A DNA stretch of 64,000 nt from Streptomyces coffeae (GTDB lineage Bacteria; Actinomycetota; Actinomycetes; Streptomycetales; Streptomycetaceae): the NCBI RefSeq assembly GCF_016741875.1, contig NZ_JAERRF010000010.1:62001-126000 (forward strand), given 5' to 3'. Positions 25,152 through 33,894 of the stretch are shown in pieces; within the stretch, counting starts at the first letter, position 1, and every line of letters begins with the position of its first letter. The position numbers and the translations under genes are program-made. Below the pieces are notes generated by a model. That model was not told the origin of the DNA. It searched no databases and saw only the letters and a list, made by a program, of their open reading frames with translations.

Positions 25152-25789
25152 TCGAGGGCACAGTGTTCGACTACGAGAAGGACGGGGCGGCCATCTACCG
25201 CGCCTCCTTTGCCACCATCCGCGCCGAGGCGGATCTCGGCGGCCTCCCCGCCGACGTCAGCCAGGTCGCGGTGCGGATGATCCACGCCTGCGGCATGGTC
25301 GACCTGGTCCAGGACCTCGGGTACTCGCCCGAGGTGGTCTCCCGCGCCCGCGCCGCGCTGCGCTCCGGCGCGCCCATCCTGTGCGATGCGCAGATGGTCG
25401 CCAGCGGTGTCACCCGCAAGCGGCTGCCCGCCGGCAACGACGTGGTGTGCACCCTGTCGGACCCTGATGTGCCGGAGCTGGCACGGCGGATGGGCACCAC
25501 GCGCAGCGCCGCCGCGCTGGAGCTGTGGCGGGACCGGCTGGAGGGTTCGGTGGTGGCGGTCGGCAACGCTCCCACCGCGCTCTTCCGGCTGCTGGAGATG
25601 ATCGAGGAGGGCGCGCCGCGCCCGGCCGCCGTCATCGGGGTGCCGGTCGGTTTCATCGGCGCGGCCGAGTCCAAGGAGGCGCTGGCCGGACATCCGGCGG
25701 CGCTTGACCATCTGGTGGTGCGCGGCCGACGCGGTGGCAGCGCCATGGCCGCGGCCGCGGTCAACGCGATAGCGAGCGAGGCAGAGTGA
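25148..25789 (+). CDS. cobH: Precorrin-8X methylmutase CobH
   Basis: A 213-residue methylmutase that moves a methyl group from C11 to C12, giving hydrogenobyrinate. The active-site region is VAVRMIHACGMVDL, where His46 is the expected proton donor, and further family segments are CDAQMVASGVTRKRL, VGNAPTALFRLLEMI and GVPVGFIGAAESKEAL. The ATG overlaps the cobG stop and the stop overlaps the cobIJ start, so all three are translated as one unit. Confidence 0.96.
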   Translation: MIEGTVFDYEKDGAAIYRASFATIRAEADLGGLPADVSQVAVRMIHACGMVDLVQDLGYSPEVVSRARAALRSGAPILCDAQMVASGVTRKRLPAGNDVVCTLSDPDVPELARRMGTTRSAAALELWRDRLEGSVVAVGNAPTALFRLLEMIEEGAPRPAAVIGVPVGFIGAAESKEALAGHPAALDHLVVRGRRGGSAMAAAAVNAIASEAE

Positions 25790-27312
25790 GCGAGCAGCAG
25801 CAGGGCCGGCTCTACGGTGTGGGGCTCGGCCCCGGCGACCCGTCCCTGATGACGGTACGTGCGGTGGAGGTCATCGCCGAGGCCGATGTCATCGCGTACC
25901 ACAGCGCCCGGCACGGCCGGAGCATCGCGCGTTCCATCGCCGAGCGGCATCTGCGGCCCGACCATATCGAGGAGCGGCTGGTCTACCCGGTGACCACCGA
26001 GTCCACCGACCACCCCGGCGGCTACCGGGGCGCGATGGAGGAGTTCTACGCCGACGCGGCGGCCCGGCTCGCGGCCCATCTGGACGCGGGGCGCACGGTC
26101 GCGGTGCTCGCGGAGGGCGATCCGCTCTTCTACGGCTCCTACATGCATATGCACAAGCGGCTGGCCGACCGCTATCCCACCGAGGTGATCCCCGGGGTCA
26201 CCTCGGTGAGCGCCGCGGCCGCGCGGATCGGTGCGCCGCTGGTGGAGGGCGAGGAGGTGCTGACGGTCCTTCCCGGCACCCTGCCGGAGGAGGAGTTGAC
26301 GGCGCGGCTCGCCTCGGCGGACGCCGCGGCCGTGATGAAGCTCGGCCGGACCTTCCCGACCGTACGGCGGGCGCTGGAACGCTCGGGGCGGCTGGCGGAC
26401 GCACGGTACGTCGAGCGCGCCACGATGGACGCGGAGCGCACCGCACCCCTGGCCGAGGTCGACCCCGCGACGGTGCCGTACTTCTCGGTGGCGGTGCTGC
26501 CGAGCCGGGTCGGCGTGGCACCGGCGGCACCGGGCGAGGCGGACACACGGGACTCGGCGGTCCCGGGTGAGGTCGTGGTCGTCGGCCTCGGCCCGGCCGG
26601 TCCGCTCTGGCTCACCCCGGAGGCCCGCGGCGAGCTGGCCGCCGCCGAGGACCTGGTCGGCTACACCACCTATCTGGACCGGGTGCCGCGGCGGCCGGGC
26701 CAGCGGCGGCACGCCTCCGACAACAAGGTGGAGGCCGAGCGCGCCGAATTCGCCCTGGAGCTGGCCCGGCGCGGGCGGCGGGTCGCCGTCGTCTCCTCCG
26801 GCGACCCCGGTGTGTTCGCCATGGCCACCGCCGTACTGGAGGCCGCGTCCCAGGACCCCTACCGCGAGGTGCCGGTGCGGGTGCTCCCTGGGATGACGGC
26901 CGCCCACGCGGCCGCCGCCCGCGCGGGCGCCCCGCTCGGCCACGACTACGCGGTGGTCTCCCTGTCCGACCGGCTCAAGCCGTGGGAGGTCATCGCCGAG
27001 CGGCTGCGCGCCGCGGCCGCGGCCGACCTGGTGCTCGCCTTGTACAACCCCGGCTCGCGCAGCCGGGTGTGGCAGGTCGGCAAGGCGCGCGAACTCCTCC
27101 TGGAGCACCGCGCGCCCGACACGCCGGTGGTGATGGGCCGGGACGTGGGCGGCCCGCAGGAGCGGGTCCGCATCGTGCGCCTGGCCGATCTGGACCCGGC
27201 CCAGGTGGACATGCGCACCATCCTGCTGATCGGCTCGTCCCAGACCCGCACGGTGCGCCGCGGCGACGGCACCGAGCTCGTCTGGACCCCGAGGCGCTAC
27301 CCGGAGGACTGA
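25786..27312 (+). CDS. cobIJ: Bifunctional precorrin-2 C20- / precorrin-3B C17-methyltransferase (CobI-CobJ fusion)
   Basis: A 508-residue fusion of two SAM-dependent tetrapyrrole methylases. The first domain starts LYGVGLGPGDPSLMTVRAVE and has AEGDPLFYGSYMHMH. The second starts near residue 262 with VVVVGLGPAGPLWLTPEA and has VSSGDPGVFAMA and LYNPGSRSRVWQ. The linked activities methylate C20 before CobG acts and C17 with ring contraction after it. The fusion is common in actinobacteria. GTG start inside the cobH stop (GTGA). It converges on cobK with 14 bases between stops. Confidence 0.95.
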   Translation: MSEQQQGRLYGVGLGPGDPSLMTVRAVEVIAEADVIAYHSARHGRSIARSIAERHLRPDHIEERLVYPVTTESTDHPGGYRGAMEEFYADAAARLAAHLDAGRTVAVLAEGDPLFYGSYMHMHKRLADRYPTEVIPGVTSVSAAAARIGAPLVEGEEVLTVLPGTLPEEELTARLASADAAAVMKLGRTFPTVRRALERSGRLADARYVERATMDAERTAPLAEVDPATVPYFSVAVLPSRVGVAPAAPGEADTRDSAVPGEVVVVGLGPAGPLWLTPEARGELAAAEDLVGYTTYLDRVPRRPGQRRHASDNKVEAERAEFALELARRGRRVAVVSSGDPGVFAMATAVLEAASQDPYREVPVRVLPGMTAAHAAAARAGAPLGHDYAVVSLSDRLKPWEVIAERLRAAAAADLVLALYNPGSRSRVWQVGKARELLLEHRAPDTPVVMGRDVGGPQERVRIVRLADLDPAQVDMRTILLIGSSQTRTVRRGDGTELVWTPRRYPED

Positions 27313-27326
27313 CCGGCGGCCCCGGC

Positions 27327-28088
27327 CTACCGGGTAAGGGTCGTACGCAGCCAGGCGACGGCCTCGTCCGGCGCCCCGGCCACCGCGACGCCCTCCGGGG
27401 CCGGCGGACGGCGCACCACGACCACCGGAAGTCCGGCCTCGCGCGCCGCCGTGAGCTTGGCGGCGGTGGCGCCGCCCCCGCTGTCCTTGGTCACCACGAC
27501 GTCGATACGGTGGCGGCGCAGCAGCTCCGCCTCGCCCTCGAGCGTGAAGGGCCCACGGTCGAGGATCACCTCCGCGCGCGGCGGGACCGGCGGCTCCGGT
27601 GCGTCGACCGAGCGGATCAGGAACCACTGCTCGGACAACTGGGCGAAGGCGGCAAGGCCCATCCGTCCGGTGGTGAGGAAGACCCGCTCGCCCAGCCCCG
27701 GCAGCAGCCGCGCGGCCTCGGCCAGGGACACGGCCGGGTGCCAGCGGTCCCCCGGGCCCGCCACCCAGCCGGGACGGCGCAGCGCGAGCAGGGGAACATG
27801 GACGGACGCGGCGGCTCGGGCCGCGTTGAGACTGATGGTGTCGGCGAAAGGATGGGTGGCGTCGATGAGCGCGTCCACCTGGTGCTCACGGAGCCAGTGG
27901 GCCATGCCCTCGGCACCCCCGAACCCGCCGATCCGCACCTGTCCCGCGGGCAGCCGCGGCTCGGCGACCCGCCCGGCGAGGGAGCTGGTGACGCGCAGCG
28001 CGGGGTCGCGGTCCAGCTCGGCGGCGAGGCGGCGGGCCTCGGTGGTGCCGCCGAGGATGAGTACATGGCGCGCCGGAGCGCTGTTCAT
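27327..28088 (-). CDS. cobK: Precorrin-6A reductase CobK
   Basis: A 253-residue NADPH-dependent reductase that converts precorrin-6A to 6B. Family segments are VLILGGTTEARRLAAEL (N-terminal Rossmann loop), IDATHPFADTISLNA, VFLTTGRMGLAAF and VVVTKDSGGGATAAKL. ATG at 28088 with GGAAGG upstream; the open frame extends 393 bases further but not as this protein. It faces the cobIJ gene and is divergent from cbiD with 89 bases between the starts. Confidence 0.95.
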   Translation of the reverse strand: MNSAPARHVLILGGTTEARRLAAELDRDPALRVTSSLAGRVAEPRLPAGQVRIGGFGGAEGMAHWLREHQVDALIDATHPFADTISLNAARAAASVHVPLLALRRPGWVAGPGDRWHPAVSLAEAARLLPGLGERVFLTTGRMGLAAFAQLSEQWFLIRSVDAPEPPVPPRAEVILDRGPFTLEGEAELLRRHRIDVVVTKDSGGGATAAKLTAAREAGLPVVVVRRPPAPEGVAVAGAPDEAVAWLRTTLTR

Positions 28089-28177
28089 CGGGTGCCTTCC
28101 GTCCTGCGTGCGGTCGTCCGCGGGGCCGTACCGACCGTCCTGGCTGCGCCCGTCATCGTACGCACGGCGGGTGGGCC

Positions 28178-29314
28178 GTGGCTGAGGCCCGGCAGGCCGG
28201 TGGCCGCAGCGCCCAGCTGGAGCGCACCGGGCTGCGCCACGGCTGGACCACCGGCGCGTGTGCGACGGCGGCCACCACGGCCGCGTACACCGCGCTGCTG
28301 ACCGGTGAGTTCCCGGACCCGGTGACGATCGAGCTGCCGAAGGGGCAGCGGCCCGCGTTCGCGCTGGCGGCCGAGGAGTTGTCCGGGGGACGGGCGATGG
28401 CCGCGGTGGTGAAGGACGCCGGGGACGATCCCGATGTGACCCACGGCGCGCTGGTCCGGGCCACGGTACGGGCGCTGCCACCGGGTGCCGGTGTGGTCTT
28501 CCGGGCCGGTCCGGGAGTGGGCACCGTCACCCGGCCCGGACTGCCGCTCGAGGTCGGCGAACCGGCCATCAACCCGGTGCCGCGCCAGATGATGCGCGAC
28601 CACATCGCCTCGGTCGCGGCCTGCCACGGCGGGACGGGCGATGTCGAGGTGGAGATCTCGGTGGACCACGGCGAGGAGATCGCCCGCAGTACGTGGAATC
28701 CCCGTCTCGGCATCCTCGGCGGTCTGTCCATCCTCGGCACGACGGGCATCGTGGTGCCGTACTCCTGCTCCGCGTGGATCGACAGCATCCGTCGCGGGGT
28801 GGATGTCGCCAGGGCGGCGGGGCGGCGGCATGTGGCCGGCTGCACCGGCTCGACCTCGGAGAAGGTGGCGGTGGCCGTGCACGGGCTGCCGGAGGACGCG
28901 CTGCTGGACATGGGCGACTTCGCCGGGGCCGTGCTCAAGTATCTGCGCCGCCACCCGGTGGACCGGCTGACGGTCGCGGGTGGTTTCGCCAAGCTCTCCA
29001 AACTGGCGGCGGGCCACCTGGATCTGCACTCCTCACGCTCCCAGGTGGACAAGGGTTTCCTGGCGGAACTGGCCCGCCGGGGCGGCGCGGACGAGGAGCT
29101 CGCGGCGGCGGTGGCCACGGCCAACACCGGTCTGGAAGCGCTCCAGTTGTGCGCGGCGCGCGCTGTGCCACTCGGCGATCTGGTGGCCGCGGCGGCCCGC
29201 GACACCGCGCTCGGCGTGCTGCGCGGCGCGCCGGTCGCGGTGGACGTCATCTGCATCGACCGCGCGGGCACGGTCGTGGGCCGCGCCGCCGAACGCGGCC
29301 CGCGCGACGGCTGA
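28178..29314 (+). CDS. cbiD: Cobalt-precorrin-5B C1-methyltransferase CbiD
   Basis: A 378-residue CbiD. Landmarks are LRHGWTTGACATAATTAA, KDAGDDPDVTHGALV, EPAINPVPRQMMRDHI, GLSILGTTGIVVPYSCSAWI and FAKLSKLAAGHLDLHS. It methylates C1 during ring processing and is the enzyme known from the anaerobic branch; the aerobic counterpart CobF was not found here. GTG start at 28178. Its presence beside CobG indicates a mixed pathway, as seen in other actinobacteria. It converges on the RibD-type reductase gene. Confidence 0.95.
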   Translation: MAEARQAGGRSAQLERTGLRHGWTTGACATAATTAAYTALLTGEFPDPVTIELPKGQRPAFALAAEELSGGRAMAAVVKDAGDDPDVTHGALVRATVRALPPGAGVVFRAGPGVGTVTRPGLPLEVGEPAINPVPRQMMRDHIASVAACHGGTGDVEVEISVDHGEEIARSTWNPRLGILGGLSILGTTGIVVPYSCSAWIDSIRRGVDVARAAGRRHVAGCTGSTSEKVAVAVHGLPEDALLDMGDFAGAVLKYLRRHPVDRLTVAGGFAKLSKLAAGHLDLHSSRSQVDKGFLAELARRGGADEELAAAVATANTGLEALQLCAARAVPLGDLVAAAARDTALGVLRGAPVAVDVICIDRAGTVVGRAAERGPRDG

Positions 29315-29376
29315 GCCGGAGCGGTACCGCCGTCGGTCGGCGCGTTCCCGGGCGCTCTCGCGATGCTGAGTAGCCG

Positions 29377-29976
29377 CTACTCCGATCGGCCGGCGGGCCG
29401 GAAGGTGCACACCTGCACACCCTTGGCGCTGGTGACCGTGGAGACCAGTTGGAACCCGCGCCGGGCACCGTCGCCGGGGAAGATCGTCTTACCGCCGCCG
29501 AGGATCACCGGCATGAGCATGAGCCGGAGCTCATCGACCATGTCCTCGCGCAGCAGGGTGCGGGCGAGCGCGGAGCTTCCCATCACCAGCAGATCGCCGC
29601 CCTCGGCCGCGCGCAGCTCACGGAGGCGCGCCACGGCCTCGTCACCGGGGATAAGGGTGGTGTTCTGCCACGTCAGCTCGTGGTCCCCGAGCGTGGTGGA
29701 CACCACGTACTTCGGAATCGCGTTCATCCGGTCGGCGAACGGGTCACCGGCCCGCTCAGGCCACGCGGCGGCCATCACCTGCCAGGTGCGGCGGCCGAAC
29801 AGCAGCGCCTGGGCCTTGCCCAGCGCCTCGTCGAAGGCACCGCCGACGACCTCTTCGTCGAAGTACGGATGCGTCCAGCCGCCGTGGGCGAAACCGCCGT
29901 CGGTGTCCTCGTCGGGGCCGCCGGGCGCCTGTACGACGCCGTCCAGACTCATGAATGCGGTGATCGCGATACGCAT
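29377..29976 (-). CDS. Dihydrofolate reductase / RibD C-terminal domain protein
   Basis: A 199-residue single-domain protein of the RibD_C/DHFR-like family. It has MRIAITAFMSLDGVVQAP, LLFGRRTWQVMAAAWPE, KYVVSTTL, LLVMGSSALARTLL and LMLMPVILGGGKTIFP. It should bind NADPH and reduce an unknown substrate. ATG at 29976 with AGGAG upstream. It lies between cbiD and cobM, but similar proteins are widespread and unlinked to B12, so its position may be chance. Confidence 0.88.
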   Translation of the reverse strand: MRIAITAFMSLDGVVQAPGGPDEDTDGGFAHGGWTHPYFDEEVVGGAFDEALGKAQALLFGRRTWQVMAAAWPERAGDPFADRMNAIPKYVVSTTLGDHELTWQNTTLIPGDEAVARLRELRAAEGGDLLVMGSSALARTLLREDMVDELRLMLMPVILGGGKTIFPGDGARRGFQLVSTVTSAKGVQVCTFRPAGRSE

Positions 29977-30070
29977 GGGACCGGCTCCTCTTCCTCGCCT
30001 CGCCTTGAGGCTACGGAAAGGGAGACCGCCCGGCCGTGCGGAACTCATCGGTCCGCGGCGACGTCCCTCA

Positions 30071-30107
30071 ACCGGGTCTCAACCGATTCCCCACCGGGTC
30101 TCAACCG
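30071..30107. repeat. 15-bp direct repeat at the 3' end of cobM
   Basis: ACCGGGTCTCAACCG occurs at 30071-30085 and again at 30093-30107 (22-bp period). The second copy contains the cobM stop codon. It looks like a local duplication of the gene end. Confidence 0.7.
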
Positions 30108-30871
30108 GCGTCGGTGCCGCACGACTCGTGCGGGCGCTCGCGCTCGCTGGAGTAGAGGTGGCTGTCGCGGAACTGCTCGGCGCCCAGGGTGCGGCCCACC
30201 ATGATGACGGCCGTGCGGACCACGCCCGCCGCCTTCACCTGCTCGGCGATCTCACCCAGCGTGCCGCGCAGCACCAGCTCGTCCGGGCGGCTGGCCATGG
30301 CGACCACCGCCGCCGGGCAGTCGGCGCCGTAGTGCGGAAGGAGTTCGGCCACCACCCGGTCCACATAACGGGCGGCGAGGTGCAGCACCAGCAGGGCGCG
30401 GCTGCGGCCGAGGGTCGCGAGGTCCTCCCCGTCCGGCATCGGAGTGGCCTGCTGGGCGATCCGGGTGAGGATGACGGTCTGGCCGACCGTGGGCACGGTC
30501 AGCTCGCGCCCCAGCGCGGCGGCGGCCGCCGCGAAGGCGGGAACACCGGGCACCACCTCGTACGGCACACCCGCCGCGTCGAGGCGGCGCATCTGCTCGG
30601 CCACGGCGCTGAACACCGACGGATCACCGGAGTGCAGCCGGGCCACGTCCTCGCCCGCCTCATGGGCCGCCACCAGCTCGGCGGTGATCCGGTCCAGATC
30701 GAGCCGTGCGGTGTCGACGAGCCGGGCGTCCGGCGGGCATTCGGCCAGCAGTTCGCGCGGTACGAGGCTGCCCGCGTACAGACACACCCGGCAGCGGGCG
30801 AGGGTCCGGGCGCCGCGCACCGTGATCAGGTCGGCGGCGCCGGGGCCCGCGCCGATGAAATACACCGTCAT
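30101..30871 (-). CDS. cobM: Precorrin-4 C11-methyltransferase CobM
   Basis: A 256-residue SAM-dependent tetrapyrrole methylase: VYFIGAGPGAADLITVRGAR at the N-terminus, VCLYAGSLVP, LHSGDPSVFSAVAEQM (the GDP-S loop), VVPGVPAFAAAAAALG and LTRIAQQATPMP. It adds the C11 methyl to make precorrin-5. The ATG at 30871 overlaps the stop of cobL (ATGA), so the two are translationally coupled. Confidence 0.96.
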   Translation of the reverse strand: MTVYFIGAGPGAADLITVRGARTLARCRVCLYAGSLVPRELLAECPPDARLVDTARLDLDRITAELVAAHEAGEDVARLHSGDPSVFSAVAEQMRRLDAAGVPYEVVPGVPAFAAAAAALGRELTVPTVGQTVILTRIAQQATPMPDGEDLATLGRSRALLVLHLAARYVDRVVAELLPHYGADCPAAVVAMASRPDELVLRGTLGEIAEQVKAAGVVRTAVIMVGRTLGAEQFRDSHLYSSERERPHESCGTDAG

Positions 30872-32127
30872 CGTGTCTCTCCTGCAACGGATGGGGCCGG
30901 CCGGCCGACCGGTTTGACCACGGACCACTGGGTGACCGGCATGGCCTGCCGCCACCCGGTGAAGCCGCCGACCGGGGCGGCGTGGGCGACGGCGATCCGG
31001 ACCAGTTCACCACCGTGGCGGCGGTACCAGTCGGCGAGCAGCGCCTCGGATTCGAGCGTCACGGTGTTGGCGACGAGCCGCCCGCCCGGTGGCAGCGCCG
31101 ACCAGCAGGTCTCCAGCAGTCCGGGCGCGGTGGCGCCGCCGCCGATGAACACCGCGTCGGGGGTGGGCAGTCCGGCCAGCGCACCGGGTGCCGCGCCGGT
31201 GATGACGCCGAGGCCCGGCACTCCGAGCGCGGCGGCGTTGCGCCCGATGCGCTCGGCCCGCACCGGGTCGCGTTCGACGGAGAACGCCCGGCAGGTGCGA
31301 TGGGCACGCATCCACTCCACGGCGATGGAGCCGGAGCCGCCGCCGATGTCCCACAGCAGTTCACCGGGGGCGGGGGCGAGCGCGGCGAGCGTGGCCGCCC
31401 GGACATGACGCTTCGTCAGCTGGCCATCGTGTTCGTACGCCGCGTCCGGCAGTCCCGGGGTCACCGGGAGCCGTGGTGTCCCGTCCGCCGGGACGCAGTC
31501 GACGGCAATGATGTTGAGGGGGTCGCCGGGCGGATGGGCCCAGGTGTCGGCCATGCCGTCCACGGTGCGCTCGCGCTCGCCGCCGAGCTGTTCCAGCACC
31601 CGCATCCGGCTCGGGCCGAAGCCGCGGTCCCGCAGCAGCCCGGCGACCTCGGCCGGGGTGTCCGCGCCCGCGCTGAGCACCAGCAGCCGCTGCCCCGGGT
31701 ACAGGGACCTGGCGAGGGCAGCCAACGGCCGGCCCACGAGGCTGATCACCTCGATCTCCTCCAGCGGGCGGCCGAGCCGGGCGCACGCGTAGGAGGCGGA
31801 CGACGGATGAGGCAGCACCCGCAGCCGTTCGGCGCCCAGTTCCTCGGCCAGGGTGCGGCCGATCCCGAAGAACATCGGGTCGCCGCTGGCCAGTACGCAG
31901 ACCTGGCGCCCGGTGAGTCCGGCGAACAGCCCGGGGACGGCGGGGCGCAGCGGCGACGGCCAGGGCAGCCGCTCGGCGCGGCACTCCGGGGGCAGCAGCG
32001 CCAGCTGACGGGGGCCGCCGATGACCACCTCGGCCGACCGCAGCGCGTCCTGGCCCGTGGCCGCGAGGCCGTCCCAGCCGTCGGCGCCGATGCCGACGAC
32101 GGTCACGGGGGGTCGGGCGGGGCTCAC
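30868..32127 (-). CDS. cobL: Precorrin-6Y C5,15-methyltransferase (decarboxylating) CobL
   Basis: A 419-residue fusion of the two activities called CbiE and CbiT elsewhere. The N-terminal tetrapyrrole methylase begins VTVVGIGADGWDGLAATG and has VCVLASGDPMFFGIG. The C-terminal half, from about residue 215, is a Rossmann SAM methyltransferase (LLWDIGGGSGSIAVEWM, VFIGGGATAPGLLE) that methylates C15 and decarboxylates. GTG start at 32127. First gene of the cobL-cobM pair. A 124-base gap precedes it. Confidence 0.95.
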   Translation of the reverse strand: MSPARPPVTVVGIGADGWDGLAATGQDALRSAEVVIGGPRQLALLPPECRAERLPWPSPLRPAVPGLFAGLTGRQVCVLASGDPMFFGIGRTLAEELGAERLRVLPHPSSASYACARLGRPLEEIEVISLVGRPLAALARSLYPGQRLLVLSAGADTPAEVAGLLRDRGFGPSRMRVLEQLGGERERTVDGMADTWAHPPGDPLNIIAVDCVPADGTPRLPVTPGLPDAAYEHDGQLTKRHVRAATLAALAPAPGELLWDIGGGSGSIAVEWMRAHRTCRAFSVERDPVRAERIGRNAAALGVPGLGVITGAAPGALAGLPTPDAVFIGGGATAPGLLETCWSALPPGGRLVANTVTLESEALLADWYRRHGGELVRIAVAHAAPVGGFTGWRQAMPVTQWSVVKPVGRPAPSVAGETR

Positions 32128-32251
32128 GGCGCTACCTCACGTCGTTCGGAGAGATCGAGGAGTTCGGAGGGACGGACGGCACGATGTGCGGTGGGACGGC
32201 GCACAGCGGAACTCTACTGAGCTGCTACGACGCACCCCGCCCCGGGGCAGG

Positions 32252-33058
32252 TCAGCCGTCGGCCACCCGTGGCCCCGGCACCTGCTCCGGCCGCTGCCGC
32301 TCCCCCTCCTGCTCCCGCACCGGACCGTCGTCCGGCTCCAGTTCGGCGAGCGCCATCAACTGCTCGGCCGTCATCCCCGCGGGGATGGGCTTCGGTGGCG
32401 GTGTCCGCAACGGCGGCTGCCAGCCCGCGTCGGGAGCCCAGCGCCGGATGATCCGGGCGGGCGCTCCGGCGACCACCGCGTGGTCGGGCACCTCGCCGCG
32501 GACGATCGCGCCCGCGGCCACCACCACATTGCGGCCGAGCCGTGCTCCGGGCAGGATCACCGCCCCGGCGCCCAGCCAGCTTCCGGAGCCGATGGACACC
32601 GGCGCGGAGCGCGGCCACTGCCGGCCGATGGGCTGCTCGGGGTCGTCATAGGAGTGGTTGTCGCTGGTCACGTAGACGTACGGACCGCAGAACACATCGT
32701 CGCCGAACTCCACGGTCCGGGAGGCGATCACATGGCTGCCGCGGCCCAGCACCACCCCGTTGCCCAGGCGGAGTACGGGATCCGGGCCGAGGTCGAGGCC
32801 GGGCATCATGCCCGCGGTCAGGGTCACCTGCTCGCCGATGACGCAGTGGTCGCCGAGGTGGATCCACGGCTCTCCGAAGACGGTGCCCTGGGGGAAGGCC
32901 AGCCGGGTGCCGACACCGATGGCACCGAAGCGGTAAGGGCCGGGGCGCTCCCGGGTCACCGCGCCGGCCTGCCGCACCCAGCGCGATCCGCGGTGCACCA
33001 GGCGGGACGCGGTGCGGCGGCGCCAGGCCGCCCAGGATGAGAACAGGTTCTCGTTCAT
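32252..33058 (-). CDS. Left-handed beta-helix acyltransferase
   Basis: A 268-residue protein with hexapeptide repeats between about residues 40 and 215 (for example GVGTRLAFPQGTVFG and IGSGSWLGAGAVILPGARLG). The central YVYVTSDNHSYDDPEQPI carries the His typical of acetyltransferases of the LacA/NodL/CysE fold, and AGAIVRGEVPDHAVVAGAPA follows. It likely O-acetylates a sugar or similar acceptor. The C-terminal 50 residues are Pro/Glu-rich and probably disordered. ATG at 33058. No neighbouring glycosyl genes on the same unit show its substrate. Confidence 0.85.
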   Translation of the reverse strand: MNENLFSSWAAWRRRTASRLVHRGSRWVRQAGAVTRERPGPYRFGAIGVGTRLAFPQGTVFGEPWIHLGDHCVIGEQVTLTAGMMPGLDLGPDPVLRLGNGVVLGRGSHVIASRTVEFGDDVFCGPYVYVTSDNHSYDDPEQPIGRQWPRSAPVSIGSGSWLGAGAVILPGARLGRNVVVAAGAIVRGEVPDHAVVAGAPARIIRRWAPDAGWQPPLRTPPPKPIPAGMTAEQLMALAELEPDDGPVREQEGERQRPEQVPGPRVADG

Positions 33059-33096
33059 CGGCACCCGCACACCGTACCGACCGGGTCGTCGCGGGA

Positions 33097-33891
33097 TCAG
33101 CCCCCACCGCTGTGACCTGCGCCGCGTTCGGCGCGAGGGATCCGGTGGAGCACGCAGTCGCCGCACAACCCACCACCCGGCACCCGGTAGTAGAGACAGC
33201 AGGTGCGGCGGCGGAAGGAGAGCGGCGCGGTGGTCAGGGTGCCGGTGTCACTCAGCGGCGGGGTCTGGAACAGGGTATGGACGAGCGCGGTGGCGCGGTC
33301 CGCCGCGTCCCCCCGGCCTTGCGCCCGGCACCAGTCGTGCAGCACCCGCAGTGAACCGGCCAGCGCCGAGGCCGCGTTGCCCCACAGCAGCCGTCCGGAG
33401 ACCGGGCAGGCGGCGCGGACGGCATGGTGCAGCGGCCGCAGATGGACGTACGCGGTCTGCGCCAGCTGTCCGGCGAGCCCGGCGGGTTCGCCGTGGACGC
33501 GCAAGGGGTCGGGGTGCCACAGATCGTCGGGGGCCATCCGGGCCGGGTTCCACCACAGACGGTCGGGGCGCAGCTCCGGCACCCGGCCGTGGAGCGCGGC
33601 CGGGGCGAGCGCGAGCGACCACAGCCGGGCCGCGAGCCCCTGGAAGACCAGGGACGCCGCGACCCGGCGCTCGTCGGTGCGCAGGGTCGTGGCGACGGCG
33701 TCGATACGGGCGAGCAGCGGGGGCGCGGCCCGGCCGTCGACGGTCCGGTAGACCGCGCCGAGGGGGACATACCCCTCGGCGCGCGGTCCTGCGCCCCCGG
33801 TGCGCAGGGCGAAGAACGGACCTACCGCGGCGGCCTCGCGCAGCATCGCCGCTGTGCTGTCACCGTGCGCAGGAGTGTCGTCGCCGTCCAC
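33097..33891 (-). CDS. FhuF-like (2Fe-2S) siderophore-iron reductase family protein
   Basis: A 264-residue protein whose C-terminus has the FhuF-type cluster motif: adjacent cysteines in RRRTCCLYYRVPG, then CGDC, giving C-C-x10-C-x2-C. The middle region with LWWNPARM and WGNAASALAGSLRVL is also typical. FhuF proteins reduce ferric siderophores in the cytosol to free the iron. No siderophore genes are in view. Three bases separate its start from the stop of meaB, so it lies just downstream in the same transcriptional direction as the mut genes. Confidence 0.86.
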   Translation of the reverse strand: MDGDDTPAHGDSTAAMLREAAAVGPFFALRTGGAGPRAEGYVPLGAVYRTVDGRAAPPLLARIDAVATTLRTDERRVAASLVFQGLAARLWSLALAPAALHGRVPELRPDRLWWNPARMAPDDLWHPDPLRVHGEPAGLAGQLAQTAYVHLRPLHHAVRAACPVSGRLLWGNAASALAGSLRVLHDWCRAQGRGDAADRATALVHTLFQTPPLSDTGTLTTAPLSFRRRTCCLYYRVPGGGLCGDCVLHRIPRAERGAGHSGGG

Positions 33892-33894
33892 GGG

